Source of the DNA: Lanius collurio
Taxonomy: Eukaryota > Chordata > Aves > Passeriformes > Laniidae
DNA: 64,000 bases
Direction: 5' to 3'
Assembly: GCA_020086605.1 (NCBI GenBank)
Contig: JACBWW010000045.1
Location: forward strand, 2,442,269 to 2,506,268
Made by a program: the position numbers and the translations under genes. Every line of letters begins with the position of its first letter. Within the stretch, counting starts at the first letter, position 1. The notes beneath the pieces are model-generated. The model was not told the origin of the DNA. It saw only the letters and a list, made by a program, of their open reading frames with translations, and ran no database searches. Shown piece by piece: positions 23,446 through 48,000 of the stretch.

Positions 23446-24809
23446 CAGCTGCAGGACTGGGAGCAGCCCATAGTGACTGGGAGGTACTGGGACGTGCTGG
23501 GAGAGGAAGAGAAGAACGTCTGTCTCTCCATCCACCTGCTGGGTGAGTGCTGCCTGGGCCCTGCCAGTGCTTTGGGGTTCTGAGGGTTTGGAAAACACTC
23601 AGGGCAGGGACACTGGTGCTGGATTGTGGCTGGAAGGAGGGTGGTTTATGGCTGAAAAATGTGGACAAAAAAGATTCCAGTGTGGCCAAAGGATGTGGCA
23701 GAAGGGTTGGGTAGTGGTGTGGGACAGCTGAGCCAAGCCAGGGAGGGTCTGAGTCCCCTCTTTGGTGCTTGGGAGATGCAGAGCAGGAGTTCGGCTCTCC
23801 CCTCCACCTTTCATTGCCTCATCCCCAATTCCCAGAGTCTGGAGGGGGCCAAGCTCTGCTCCCATTCCCTTTGCACCTTCTCACCCTGCGAGGATTCCCA
23901 AACTTCACATCCTACAGCACCCAAGAAGGGCCTCAAAGATCCTGAGCTTGGGACCAGTCCCTTGTCTTCCCATGGGGAAGAGACTCATCCCCTCACCCCC
24001 ATGGCTATTTCTTCTCTCTCACCTGTGGTTGTGTACAGAGGAAACTCTGTCCACGTGCCCCTGGGGCTTAAAATCCTGCCTGGTCTTAAGCTGCTCTTGT
24101 GTCAAAGCTGTCTATCCCTAAGAAGCTGAGCTCATCCCATCCAATATCCCGAGAATCAGCTGGTGATCAGTGGGATCTTTACAGGTTCTGTCTGGACACA
24201 GGCTCAAGCCAGTAGAGCTTGGGCAGGGCTGGCCAGCTCTGGTCCCACTCCCAGCATAAAGAGATGGGGATGGAGGGACTGTGTGCCTCGAGACTCCTCT
24301 TCCCATGGGGCAGCTGAGCTTACCTTGACCTTTCTCCCTGTGTTCTCCTCACTTTCCTGTGGGTGACAGGACAAAACAAGCCCATTCCTGCCACTGAGCC
24401 ATGACAGATAATTTCCAGCAGACTAGAAAATTATTAAAATTGAGACTCTGTAAGGCCTTTTGTTCATTTTCTTGCCTTTCCTAGTCCTGAACCTGCTCCA
24501 ATGGGAATCACCGCCGTGCTTCCTTTTTTCTGGGGCAACATTCTCCCTTTTTCTCTCATACTCCATCACCTTTTTGGCCAGGAAGAAGGAGCTGGCTTAG
24601 CTCCTAAGTGCCACTCCAAAGTCAAACCTGGAGCTTCTGTGCTCTGCTAAGGTGGCAGCACCATATCCCGAGGGCTCTGCAGTTTGTTGGGACGTGCAGG
24701 ATGATGGATGGTGGCCATGGCTGTGGCTGCCTCTCCCCAGCACCTCATCCAGCATTTTCCCTGCTTCTCCCCACAGATTTCCACCTGGAGATTTCTGCAC
24801 TGACTTAAA

Positions 24810-27800
24810 ATGGCAGACGGAGCAAAGTAAGTATCTTTATTGATTTATTTATCTGGAATTGGGATGGAGCAGGGCACTGCAGGGCAGGAGCAGAGGGAGG
24901 AAGTGAGACCCAAGCTTCTCCCAGCTGCTGTTCCCAGGGGCTGGAATGTGAGTCCCCATGGAGCTGTCATGGAGCCAACAAAGCCCCTTCTCTGTGTTGG
25001 CCTTTTCTCACTTGTCCTTAAGACACAAAATCCACCCATTCCTGCATGGTCACCCTGAGCTCAGGAGCACATCCCAGGGTGGCTACACAAGGTGGGTTTG
25101 GCTCTGAATTTGCAGGACATGGAATTCCCCAGGGACAGGACACCTTGGCATAGCTCTTGGTGATGCACCACATTTGTAGGGCAGTCTGTCACCCCCTGTG
25201 CTCCATCCAGCCTTGTCCAAGGCATTCCCAAACATCTGCCTCTGTTTTCTCCACAGGGTTTTCAAGAAGACCAGCCCCAACAGCAAGGTGAGTCTGTGTG
25301 CCCTGTCCCCTCACGTACCCTGTTCCCTCGTGTGGCCAGCCCAAGGTTTAGGCTGTGCTGGGATCCCTCCAGGTTGGATCTACCCCCAGGATCCAGGCTG
25401 GGTCTGCCTTGCCTTTGTAATCTGATTGATTCTCAGACCTGCCACGATGTCACTGCAGGACTGGCTTTTCAAAACAGACATTAAAAAATACCCTGATAGG
25501 ACCCCTTAAAGGTGATTCTGGTCCAACCTGGTGACAAACCCCACGACTCAACTCACGGCTTTGAAATTTGGGGCAGTTCAATGACAAACCTTATCTTGTT
25601 TCCTTCCTCCCTTTCCCCATGTGCTGCCTCCAGCTTTCCCTCTACCTGGGGAAGAGAGACTTTGTGGATCATGTGGATTCAGTGGAATCTGTAGGTGAGT
25701 TGGTCTGTGCCCAGCACCAAGGGAGAAGTACAGGCAGGAGAGGCTGGGGAGACCAGTCCCAGTGCTGGGGGCTCCTGGTAGAGCAGGAGAAGCAGGAGCA
25801 AAACCCATGTTTTCCTGCAAGTATCCTTAGGAAGAGTAGTGGGGAACAGGACAAAGCCCCTTTGCAAAACAGCCCAGCCACGCTGCTGGTGGAGATACTG
25901 GAGGAGGCATCACCATCTTCCTTGGCAGCAGCTCCTCTCAGTCACCTTTGACGTGGATTAGTTGGGTTTAAAAAGCTGTATTTTAGCAAAGATCTTGCCA
26001 GGCAGCTGAGCTCACCGGTCTTTCTCCTTTTGCTTGTTTGCAGATGGTGTCTGCCTAATTGACCCGGAGTACCTAAAGGACAGGAAAGGTATTGATACAG
26101 AAATACAGCGTGAGGGGAGGGGATGGAACCAGTTCAAAGCTCAGCAGCAACCTGGGACTATGCTCAAGTTAAAGCTGCTCTGTGTCACCTACAGCTCATT
26201 GTCCCTTGGGGCCATGGCAGCAAAGGACACGAGGGGTCCTGTTCATATTTAGTGTCTGAGGTCCCGAGAAGTCTCCTTTCTGCTGAAGAGTTTTTGAAAT
26301 AGTTTTTCTTCCCTCTTTATTCACCCTCTGTGCCTTCCCTCCACCCCACCCTTGCCCCTCCTCCCTGGCTCAGTGTATGTGACGCTGACCTGCGCCTTCC
26401 GCTACGGCCGCGATGACCTCGACGTGATCGGCCTGACCTTCAGGAAGGACATCTACGTGCTGACCACCCAGCTGTACCCGCCCGTGCCGGACCAGGCCCC
26501 CAAGACCCTCACTCCTCTGCAGGAGAAGCTGATGAAGAAGCTTGGGGAGAACGCCTACCCCTTCACCTTTGAGGTAGGGGCTGCTCAGCCCCTCCTGGCC
26601 ACGTGGCTCTGCGGTGTCACCGGGATTTAGATCTGGACATGCCTTTTATTCCCTTTTTTCTCTCTTTTTTCTGCCCAGATTGCCACCAACCTGCCCTGCT
26701 CCATCACCCTCCAGCCTGGGCCAGATGATGTGGGAAAGGTGAGCTGCTGTCCCCAGCCTGTGTCCCCTGGACTGTCCTCCCTGGCAGGGGAGTTGTGGGG
26801 TGCTAAAAATGAGAGTTGATTCTCATGGCCCATGGGGTGAAGGGTGGGAAGGGAGGATGGCTGGAGTCAGCTCCAGGATCTCTGGGAATGCAGTGGAGGA
26901 AGGAAGGAAAGGAATCTAAAGCTCAGGCAGCTCTGAGCCCCTCCTGCTCAGTGACCATACGTTCCCCCAGGCCTGTGGCGTGGACTTCGAGGTCAAAGGA
27001 TTTTGTGCTGAAAATCTGGAGGAGAAAATTCACAAAAGGTATTTTCAGGGTATCTCTTTCCTGTCCCATGGCCCTAAAACCAAACCACAGGATCTTTGGG
27101 GGGTGACCAGACAGGGGTCAGGCTGAGGACCTTCTGTCAGCCTGTGCCATGCTTGGATGGGGAACTCTGCCTGAACCTGGGGCAGTGGTCCCCATGTCAT
27201 GTCCTAAGAGCCAGCTGAAACCTGCACCCTTTGGCTGGAGACATTGTGATGTCCCCAAAGAGTTCCTGTGACCCCTTGAAGGCCTTGCTGACACTGTGGG
27301 GGACACTGGGGGTGCCACCTTTGTCCCCACAGGAACTCTGTGCGCCTCATCATCCGCAAGGTCCAGTTCGCCCCGACGAAGACAGGGACGGCCCCAAAAG
27401 CCGAGACCACCCGGCAGTTCATGATGTCAGACAAGCCTCTGCACCTCGAAGCTTCCCTGGATAGGGAGGTCAGTAGGGACACTGTCCCCTTGGGGGCAGG
27501 GACCAGGATTTCTGGTCACATCGCTGAGCCTCTTCCCATTGCAGATCTACTACCATGGAGAACCCATCAACGTGACTGTCAACATCAACAACACCACCAA
27601 CAAGGTTGTGAAAAAAATTAAGATCTCAGGTGAGAGGGAGAAGAAGGGGCATGTCCCAACACCCACCACTGTCAGACATGGGGACCGTGAGCTCCTGCCA
27701 TGTCACCAACACGGCTCCCCCTTGTCTGTTCCCAGTGGATCAGATCACAGACGTGGTCCTGTATTCCCTGGATAAATACGTAAAGACTGTGTGCACCGAG

Positions 27801-30800
27801 GAGATAAAGTAAGGGACAATGGGCTGGAGGTGATGTGGCATCTCTGAGAGGGAGGAGGAGGATGGGAGAGTGATGGAGAGAGGGGATGTGACACAGTTTT
27901 ACACCAAGCAGCAAAAATCTCTGGGTGAGAAGAGCAGGTGCAGAGGAAGCAGAGGAGGGAAGGCCGTGGACAACGTCCCCCCAGCACAAGCTGGTGGTGG
28001 CTGGGAAGGTCCCTGGGGAAGGTGCACAGCTGCTCCCAGGCTTCTTCAGCTCCTCACTTTGCATTTTGAGGCCAGACACAGCCTCTGTCCTGCTGAGAAC
28101 AAGGCGGGAGGGAGCAAAGGCAGAGGGGAGAAAAAAGAAGTGGTTGTAGAGAGGAAAGAGAGGAGGGAACGAAAGGAGGAAATGGGCAGCAGCTGCGTGG
28201 GGAGGGCAGGGCTGGCCCTGCACAGGTGCCTGCTGTGATGCTGAGCCCCCCCCCCGAGGCTGGGGCTGGCTCTGAGCTCTCCTCCCCCACCCTTCCAGTG
28301 AGACTGTGGCCGCCAATTCCACCTTCACCAAAACGTACTCGGTGACCCCCCTGCTCTCGTCCAACCGCCAGAAGCGAGGCCTCGCTCTCGATGGCAAACT
28401 CAAGCACGAGGACACCAACCTGGCCTCCACCACCATGTAAGGGCTGCGTGGGCTCCCCCTGCCCCCCACTCAGCTTCCCCCTGCTCAGGATGCTCTGGGC
28501 TCCCACCAAGGGCCCCTGAGCCCACCCCATCCAGCTGGAAAATGTAGGCATTTTGTGACACTGTCACAGATCCACCTCTCCATCCCATAGGAGAGATGTA
28601 GCTTCCCAGTTCCATTGTTCAAAGCTCCTGGATCCCTCTGCAGAGCTGGGCCTTGTCTTGGAAGGGGCCTCAGGAAGCTGCTCTGTGGCTTCACCCATGT
28701 GCCCTCCCCTCTCTTCTCCTATTTTCCTCTCCTGCTAAACCCCAGCACATCCCATGTGTGGCAGGACACAAATAAACCCTGGAAACTGCCATGGGGGAGT
28801 GGATGGGGTCTGCTGGCTTCACTGCCCCCTCACTGTTCCCCTCTGCCTTTTTCACAGCCTGAGACCTGGCATGGACAAGGAGGTGCTGGGCATCCTGGTG
28901 TCCTACAAAGTGAAGGTCAACCTGGTGGTGTCACGAGGAGGGTGAGGCTCCGTGGGCATGGGAATCAGGGATCACCAACCTTGGGCTGTGCTGGGGGATT
29001 TTGTACCCTGGGGAAATGAGAGGAGACTCACACCGTGGGCCCCCTTGTCCCTGCCCTGCTCCCCTGCGGGCACTGGGCTGTTCTCTGACCCCCACCCCAC
29101 CACCTCTATTATCAACCATCTTACACCTCATTATAAGCACAGTCTAACACCTCCCCTCCTCTGCCTTGGCTCATTTCTGTCCCTTCTCTCCTGCTGCTGC
29201 AGCATCCTGGGGGATCTCACTGCCAGGTAAGGGAGGCTGCCTGTGGGGCTGAGCACGGGGCTGTGCTGGGCAGGATCCTTGACTGAGCTGCTTTTCCTTC
29301 CAGTGATGTTGGGGTGGAGATGCCCGTCATCCTCATGCACCCGAAGCCCGATGACTGTGAGTTGTGTGTGGGATGCTGCCAAAAATCAACGGGGAACAGG
29401 CACTTCTAGTTCAGGGGGAAGCTAGTGAAAACAGCCCTGGTGCAGCTGCCTCAGTGCCAAGGGCCCTGGTCTGCCCTCTCTGGGATGGGCACAGCTGTCC
29501 AGCTGTCCCGGAGTGGGGTGGGAGCAGTTTTCCCATGGGATGGGCACAGCTGTCTTGGAGCAGGGTGGGAGCAGTTTTCCCATGGGATGGGCACAGCTGT
29601 CCAGCTGTGCTGAACCCATCCTGTGTCCTGGAGCAGGGTGGGAGATGTCTTCCCCATAGCACCCTTCCCAGTGTCCCTCTTTCCAGGAAAACACACAAGA
29701 ACTAAGGACAGCTGTTAGTTTGAAATGTCCTTTCTGTATTAACCTGCTCAACTTTTCTCTCCCCATCCCTTTCTCCCTGTGCTTTTCACTGGAGTACAGC
29801 TAAGCCCAGGTAAAGAGACATTCCCTCTAACACACAAACCACCCAGATCCATCACAGATGGATGTGACGTTCCAGCTTGGTGTTACATCCTTGGATTAAA
29901 CCACCCAGATCTCAAAGCCCTGAGCCTGTGTCACAGCAGCCACTCCCAGAGGCAGCAGGAGGGATCAAATCTTAGGACTGGGATGTGTTCTCCAAACTTT
30001 CAGGGCTTATTTGACAACTCCTCTTGCTGCCACCACAGCAGCTGCAAGCCCAGGCCTTGCCCTGTCCCTCAGAAGCAGCTGGCAGGGTCTTCCACCCACA
30101 AATGCCACCACTGAACACAATATCCCCATGGTCTTGGTCCCCACACAGAGATCCCTGGGCTGCTGGAAGTCCCATCCCTGTCCCCCTGCACCTTCCCCAC
30201 CACCAGAGGCCTCTTCTCCTCCCACATCAGCTTATTCCATCTGAAGCCACAGCTGGGGCTGCTTCCCTCTGGGAAGCTGCAGTGCCAAATCCATTCCTGA
30301 CAGCCACGGCCCTGCCTTGTGAAACCCCAAAGATTCTGGGTCTGGTTACACCCCACAAAAGGACATGAGCACTGGGATTTGGGGGCTGGAAAACCTGCAG
30401 CTCCAGGCTTTCACACCTATCCCTTTCACACCATCCTTTTCCCAGCTCAGTGAGACTATTTAAAATTCCAAAGAGGAAATCTCTTGGTCTGTACCCACTA
30501 TGGCTCCATGAAGGTTTTGCCAAATTATTTCACATTCCCAAGCTTTTGGAATCTGCTGACTTCTTTCTTCTGTTTTCTCCCCTACTTTTCATTTATGCTC
30601 TCCCTTGCTGTCACTCGCTGCTCACCTTTCACCAGAAGGTAACTCAGCCCTTTGTTTTCCTTTCCTTCTTTTCCTTTGGAAATGCAAAATATTGTCTTAA
30701 AAACCACCAGAATCTGCAGGCCCAGCTTCTCGGGTCAGGCAGGCTCACAGTGATGGGGCCCGGGTTTGTGTGCTGGGGTCAGGCTGTGCCTCACAGTGAC

Positions 30801-31027
30801 CTGAGTGTTCCCTCACAGGGTGACAGGACAGAGTGGCCACTGCGTTGCCCCATTAGGAGCAGGGTTTGGGCTCAGCAGGGATTTCCCCTCCTCCTGTGTG
30901 CTCACTGTGCTCTGCTCTCTCTTCCAGTGAGGAGGACATTGTCATTGAGGAGTTTGCTCGCCAGAAGCTCAAGGGAGAGAAGGATGATGAAGAGGAGAAG
31001 GAGGAAGCTGAGAAAGAGGAGAGTTAA
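24810..31027 (+). CDS. ARR3: Cone arrestin (arrestin-C), complete
   Basis: Sixteen coding exons: 24810-24826, 25257-25287, 25634-25694, 26044-26088, 26374-26573, 26679-26738, 26971-27038, 27333-27468, 27545-27629, 27736-27808, 28299-28436, 28858-28941, 29203-29226, 29304-29356, 29800-29809, 30928-31027. Sum 1185 nt, 394 aa. With the non-coding first exon this makes 17. The protein binds phosphorylated, light-activated cone opsin and stops its signalling. Seen: [10 protein letters not shown] in the first strand (phosphate-sensing lysines), [45 protein letters not shown], the lariat region [18 protein letters not shown], and the arrestin C-terminal anchor [12 protein letters not shown], followed by an acidic lysine/glutamate tail somewhat richer than in human. 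The start sits in a short 17-nt first coding exon, as in other visual arrestins. Neighbour RAB41 follows on the same strand, as in human. Confidence 0.95.
29482..29645. repeat. Three-copy tandem repeat in an ARR3 intron
   Basis: Units start at 29482, 29537 and 29584, each opening gggatgggcacagctgt and ending in gcagttttcccat or a variant. Unit length varies (47-62 bp) by an internal ccagctgt insertion. Confidence 0.8.
29800..29809 (+). CDS. ARR3: ARR3 10-nucleotide micro-exon
   Basis: The bases CTAAGCCCAG are flanked by an acceptor (gagtacag) and a donor (gtaaag). With it, the 53-nt exon ending at 29356 joins the last exon at 30928 in frame and reads PDD-SKPS-EED; without it the frame is lost before the conserved IVIEEF anchor. 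A tiny exon at this place is typical of visual arrestin genes as I remember them. Confidence 0.85.
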
Positions 31028-31331
31028 GCCACCAGCCCCCCACACCCCAGTTTGGGATGCAGCCACCTGTAGTGTCCCCACTGTGCCACACTTGGCACGG
31101 CCCCCTCAGCCCCTCACACTCCCCATAGGTCCCCCTTGCTCCCCAGACTCCCGGCACCCACTTCAAGCCCTGGTAATGGTGGTGGGAGCTGCTGCAGCTC
31201 ATCCTGGGACTGCCACGCTGGAAAGCCGTGGGTACCAGCACAAGGACAGGGTGGGTGCGATGGCCCAGCCGAGTGCAGCGCCAGCGTGGCTGTCACCTGC
31301 CCGTGCTGTGCACAGCTCTGTGACTGATACC

Positions 31332-31337
31332 AATAAA
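31332..31337 (+). terminator. Polyadenylation signal of ARR3
   Basis: AATAAA about 305 bases after the stop codon, in the context accaataaaccc. Confidence 0.75.
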
Positions 31338-31434
31338 CCCACCCGGTGGCCCGGTGCAGGCTCCGTGTTGTGCTGGGGGGGGGGAACAGACGGTGCCGTT
31401 GTGCAGGGGCAGATGAGGGGATGCAGGACCTGGT

Positions 31435-31653
31435 GGCGCCAGTCCCGGCTGGGCCCATCCTTGCTCCAGCTGGGCCCATCCAAGGTCCGGCCGGATGCAT
31501 CCTGGTACATCTGGGTCCAATCCCAGTACAATCATCCCTGGTACAGCCAGACCCATTCTGCTGTAACCATCCCCGGTCCAGCGGGGTCCAGCCACACCAC
31601 ATCCGGGTGCATCCCGCTACAGCCGCCTCCATTCCCGGTACAACATCCCCACT
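31435..31653. repeat. Degenerate minisatellite (ggtacatc / gtccagc / cccatcc units) running into the assembly gap
   Basis: Units of about 25 bp built from cagctgggcccatcc, ctggtacatctgggtcc and similar words repeat eight or so times, then the sequence breaks into N. The array probably continues into the gap. Confidence 0.7.
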
Positions 31654-32053
31654 NNNNNNNNNNNNNNNNNNNNNNNNNNNNNNNNNNNNNNNNNNNNNNN
31701 NNNNNNNNNNNNNNNNNNNNNNNNNNNNNNNNNNNNNNNNNNNNNNNNNNNNNNNNNNNNNNNNNNNNNNNNNNNNNNNNNNNNNNNNNNNNNNNNNNNN
31801 NNNNNNNNNNNNNNNNNNNNNNNNNNNNNNNNNNNNNNNNNNNNNNNNNNNNNNNNNNNNNNNNNNNNNNNNNNNNNNNNNNNNNNNNNNNNNNNNNNNN
31901 NNNNNNNNNNNNNNNNNNNNNNNNNNNNNNNNNNNNNNNNNNNNNNNNNNNNNNNNNNNNNNNNNNNNNNNNNNNNNNNNNNNNNNNNNNNNNNNNNNNN
32001 NNNNNNNNNNNNNNNNNNNNNNNNNNNNNNNNNNNNNNNNNNNNNNNNNNNNN
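31654..32053. other. Assembly gap (400 N)
   Basis: Exactly 400 undetermined bases. Its right flank is strongly GC- and CpG-rich, so the missing piece is probably the promoter and first exon of the RAB gene. The round number suggests an estimated or placeholder size. Confidence 0.95.
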
Positions 32054-32320
32054 TGTGCCCGGGCTGGGGGCCGCGGTTCGGGCCTGGCGGGGCTCAAGGA
32101 GGGGCCGCCCGGCCTGAGGCCTCCGCGGGCGAGGCTGGCGGGGCCCGGGGCTCCGTTCCCAGCCCTTCCCATCGGCCGGGGCTCCGTTCCGCCCTCCCGG
32201 GCCCGCAGTGCGCCCGCAGCCCGTGAGGGGAGGCGGCCCCAGAGCTGCGGGGGCTCCCGGCGGCTGCGCTGCCCCCCTGGCCGCGGCCTCCCTTCCAACC
32301 CGCGAGGGTTTTGTTTTGCC
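32054..32320 (+). promoter_or_regulatory. CpG-rich 5' flank/intron start of the RAB gene
   Basis: Very GC-rich with many CG dinucleotides, turning abruptly AT-rich at about 32330. It is the right shoulder of a CpG island whose core is inside the N gap. No start codon followed by the conserved LRKFKLVFLGEQS stretch is present here, so the first coding exon must lie in the gap. Confidence 0.55.
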
Positions 32321-32404
32321 TCAGATGGCCTCCCTTTTGTGCCCCTTCCCTGGGAATAGATGGATGAGTTGTGTGTTTTCCTTGGAATCGCGGTGTTTCT
32401 CGCT

Positions 32405-32525
32405 GGGAGTGTCCAAGGCCCGTTGGAGGGGGCTTGGAGCCACCGGGGCTATGGAAAATGTCCCTGCCCATGACTGGGGTGGAACTGGATGAGCTTTAAG
32501 GTCCTTTTCAATCCAAACCATGCTG
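32405..32525 (+). mobile_element. CR1 LINE 3' fragment
   Basis: Contains the CR1 end words gtgtccaaggc, ggcttggagcc, tgtccctgcccatg and aaggtcc...caaaccatg in order. Confidence 0.65.
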
Positions 32526-33322
32526 GGGTTATTACTGCTCAGCTTCTCCTCGAGCCCGAGACTGGAGGTCTTGGAGGGTTTTCCAGAAGTTCTCTTAATT
32601 TCCCAGCCTTTCCAGTGCAGGATTGACATTGCTGCTGATAGACATTTGTCTAATCTGTTTTTAACCCTCTCCAATGTTCATAGTTTCACAACCTTTTTGG
32701 GCAATTTATTCCTCTTTCCTCTTCCATCCACGTCCTTTGTATTTTTCTTGGCTTCCTCCAGCTTCCTGAGCGAGAATTGGAGCTTTATCTTTGTTTTTCA
32801 GTTCTTGCCAGTCCTGCACTTTTTCTCTTGATGAAATTTGGAGATGTAAATTTAAAGTTTTGAAGCAAACCACCAGAGTTTTCTCTGTATCTAAAATCTT
32901 GTTACGAAGGAAGGGTAAGAATGTGGAATGTTGCTTTTCCTTGCAGCCAGAGGCAGCAGAACAGCATCTGGGGTATCACCAGCTTTGTTTTGATGTTTAT
33001 ATCCCAGACTTGGAGATTACATAAGGATCAGAACAGGGTAACAAAGCAGATTCATTGCTTGCCCAAAGCAAACAACTGGTTTCTTATTGTCCACACACCT
33101 GATTTGAGGGCCAGGTTATCTCCATGATTAATTCTGGACCTGCAGAGATTGATCTGCCTCTGTCATTTTGGAAATGAAGTTTCCAGCTGGCTATTTCCCA
33201 GGAAGGTGTAGCTGGAATGGCCTGAGATTGGCAGCTGCTGTCAGATCAGTGCCACTCCCAAAGCAGTGCTATTTTTTTTTTTCCCACTGCTGCTTGAAAG
33301 TAATTTTTCTCTTCTCTTGTAG

Positions 33323-46067
<12,745 letters not shown>

Positions 46068-48000
46068 CAGCCCCTGCCAGCAGCACCCCCGCCCGGCCGG
46101 GCTCCCCGGAGAACATCCTGCTCATTGCCACCCCTCTGGGGCTGGAAAACCATTCCTAAGCGAGCGAATCCCTGTGTGCTGGTGGGGAGCAGCCCCGGCC
46201 GCCCCTCTCACTGCATGGTTTGAGCCCTGAGTGCAGAATGAGTGTCCTGTCTTTTGAGTTTATTTTTTTATGTTGTAGCACTTTGGCACCATGGTGCCCT
46301 TCACACTCTCTCCCTCTCTCTCTCTTCCCTTTCTCCCCCTGTTCCCACCTGGAGCCTCTCTGCTCAGATGTATCTTGTGAATGCCATGGAAAAGCTGCCG
46401 AGTTAGGGAAGACAAAAATGAAGCTTTGGGGGGTGGGTTTTCCACCTTCCCTCCTGCCTTGCATCCTCCCCCTGCCCTGTCCAGCCCCCTGTCCTGCATC
46501 CCCACTTCCTCTGGTGAAAGGCTGCTCCTTAAACTGGTCACTTGGACTTGCCTTTTTGGACTCTGCAGGTTCCCAGGCTTTGCTTCCCGCAGGGCTCACA
46601 CCCCGTTAGCTCCCTGGTTTCTCCTTTCCGTGGATGATCCTGGCTAACTCTTGCTCACAACTTCCCAGTTTTGCCTCTCGTGTCACACAGGGCCCCAGAA
46701 AGCCCCAAACTCTGAGAGCTTTGGCCTTGTTGCTCCCATTTGTGTGGCAGGAGCATCCCAGAGCCTGCTCCCCTCAGCTGGAATCTCTTCCCATCCAGAG
46801 GATGTTGGTGAGTGTTGGCTGCAGGTGTGGGGGAGGAGGAGGGAGCAGAGGCTTTGCAGCCTGAGGCTGGGTGGGGAGAGTTCCTCAGGGATTCTGGAAG
46901 TGGCCTGGAATCCATCACTGTGGGGGCAGTACCTGCCCTGGGAGTCATGGATGCTCCCCAGGCTCCTTCCCTGGTCTCCATTCTCCCGTTCCTCCTCACG
47001 GGAGCTGCTTCATGTGGAGAAGGAGAGCCACAGCAGAGGGAAGGGCAACATTCCACTCTCATTCCCAGGTTGCTGCTTGCTGGAATCATTCCCATTGCCT
47101 CTGCCCTTGGAGCAGATGCTCTGGGGTGGGATCAGAGGTGTTTCACTCCTGGGAGAGTTTTAACCTTTGCCAAAGCTGAGGGGAGCAGTGGTGGGGAATT
47201 CCTGTCACAGTGGGTGGAGGATTGGAGGACTGGACGCTGCTGAAGGGAATTCTGGTGTTACTTCCCAACCTTAGAGGTTGCCTCCTGTCCCCCAGCCCCT
47301 GCTTTTGAATTCATTCATAGAGCTTTTCAGAGATTTCCTGGGGTTTTGGGTCCACCAGAAGTTGGTTTGTCAGTTGGCAGAGAGGAGAATTTCACTGTCC
47401 TTTCTCCACCTGGCCTGTGTAACGTGGAGGATGTTGGGGGTAGGACAGTGACCACGGTGTGACCACGGTGGGGGGTCAGTGACACTCCCTCCCCTCCCCT
47501 GGCAGGCTGTCCCTCGGTCCCTGACACCGTGTGCGTGCCTGGGGGCGGGAGGGGACAGCCCCGGGCTGGCAGAAGGTCACTGAGTGCCCCAGAGTCCCTT
47601 CCCCTCCGGGCGAGCTGGCTGCAGGAGGAAGCTGGGATGTGACTCCCCACTCCCTGCCCCCGTCGGGAAGCTGATCCCATTCCCTGTACATAGCCCATTG
47701 TGGGAGTTGCTGGTGTCGGTGTCCGTGTCTGTAGAACCGGTGTTGCTGTCCCTCCTCACAGGCAGCTCTGCTGTCCCTTCGTGTTGTTCGAGTCACGGAC
47801 CGGGGCGGGAGGGGGGGAGACCCCAGTTCCGGGGCGGGGGGTAATTAGTGGAATCCAATAGTTCCCTTCCCACTGTTTTTCTGGATGTGTTCCTGCCGTG
47901 TGTCCGGCCCCGCTGTCCTGTAGCTGTAGCGAGTAAGTGTGACTGTAACTCTGAGTAAGGACTGTGTGACACAGCCACAGTGTATCACTAAATAAATAAA
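46068..48000 (+). other. RAB41: Long 3' UTR of the RAB6-like gene with double polyadenylation signal
   Basis: No other gene is seen between the stop codon and the overlapping AATAAATAAA at 47991-48000, so a 1.9-kb 3' UTR is inferred, a length common for RAB6 genes. It includes a pyrimidine tract (tctccctctctctctctt) near 46308-46326. Confidence 0.6.

Noticed and set aside
30450..32359. Very long open frames of 337-555 residues across the region 30.4-32.3 kb
   Set aside because: They are long only because the 400 N contain no stop codons, and the parts outside the gap match no family and cross ARR3 exons and its 3' UTR in the wrong frame.
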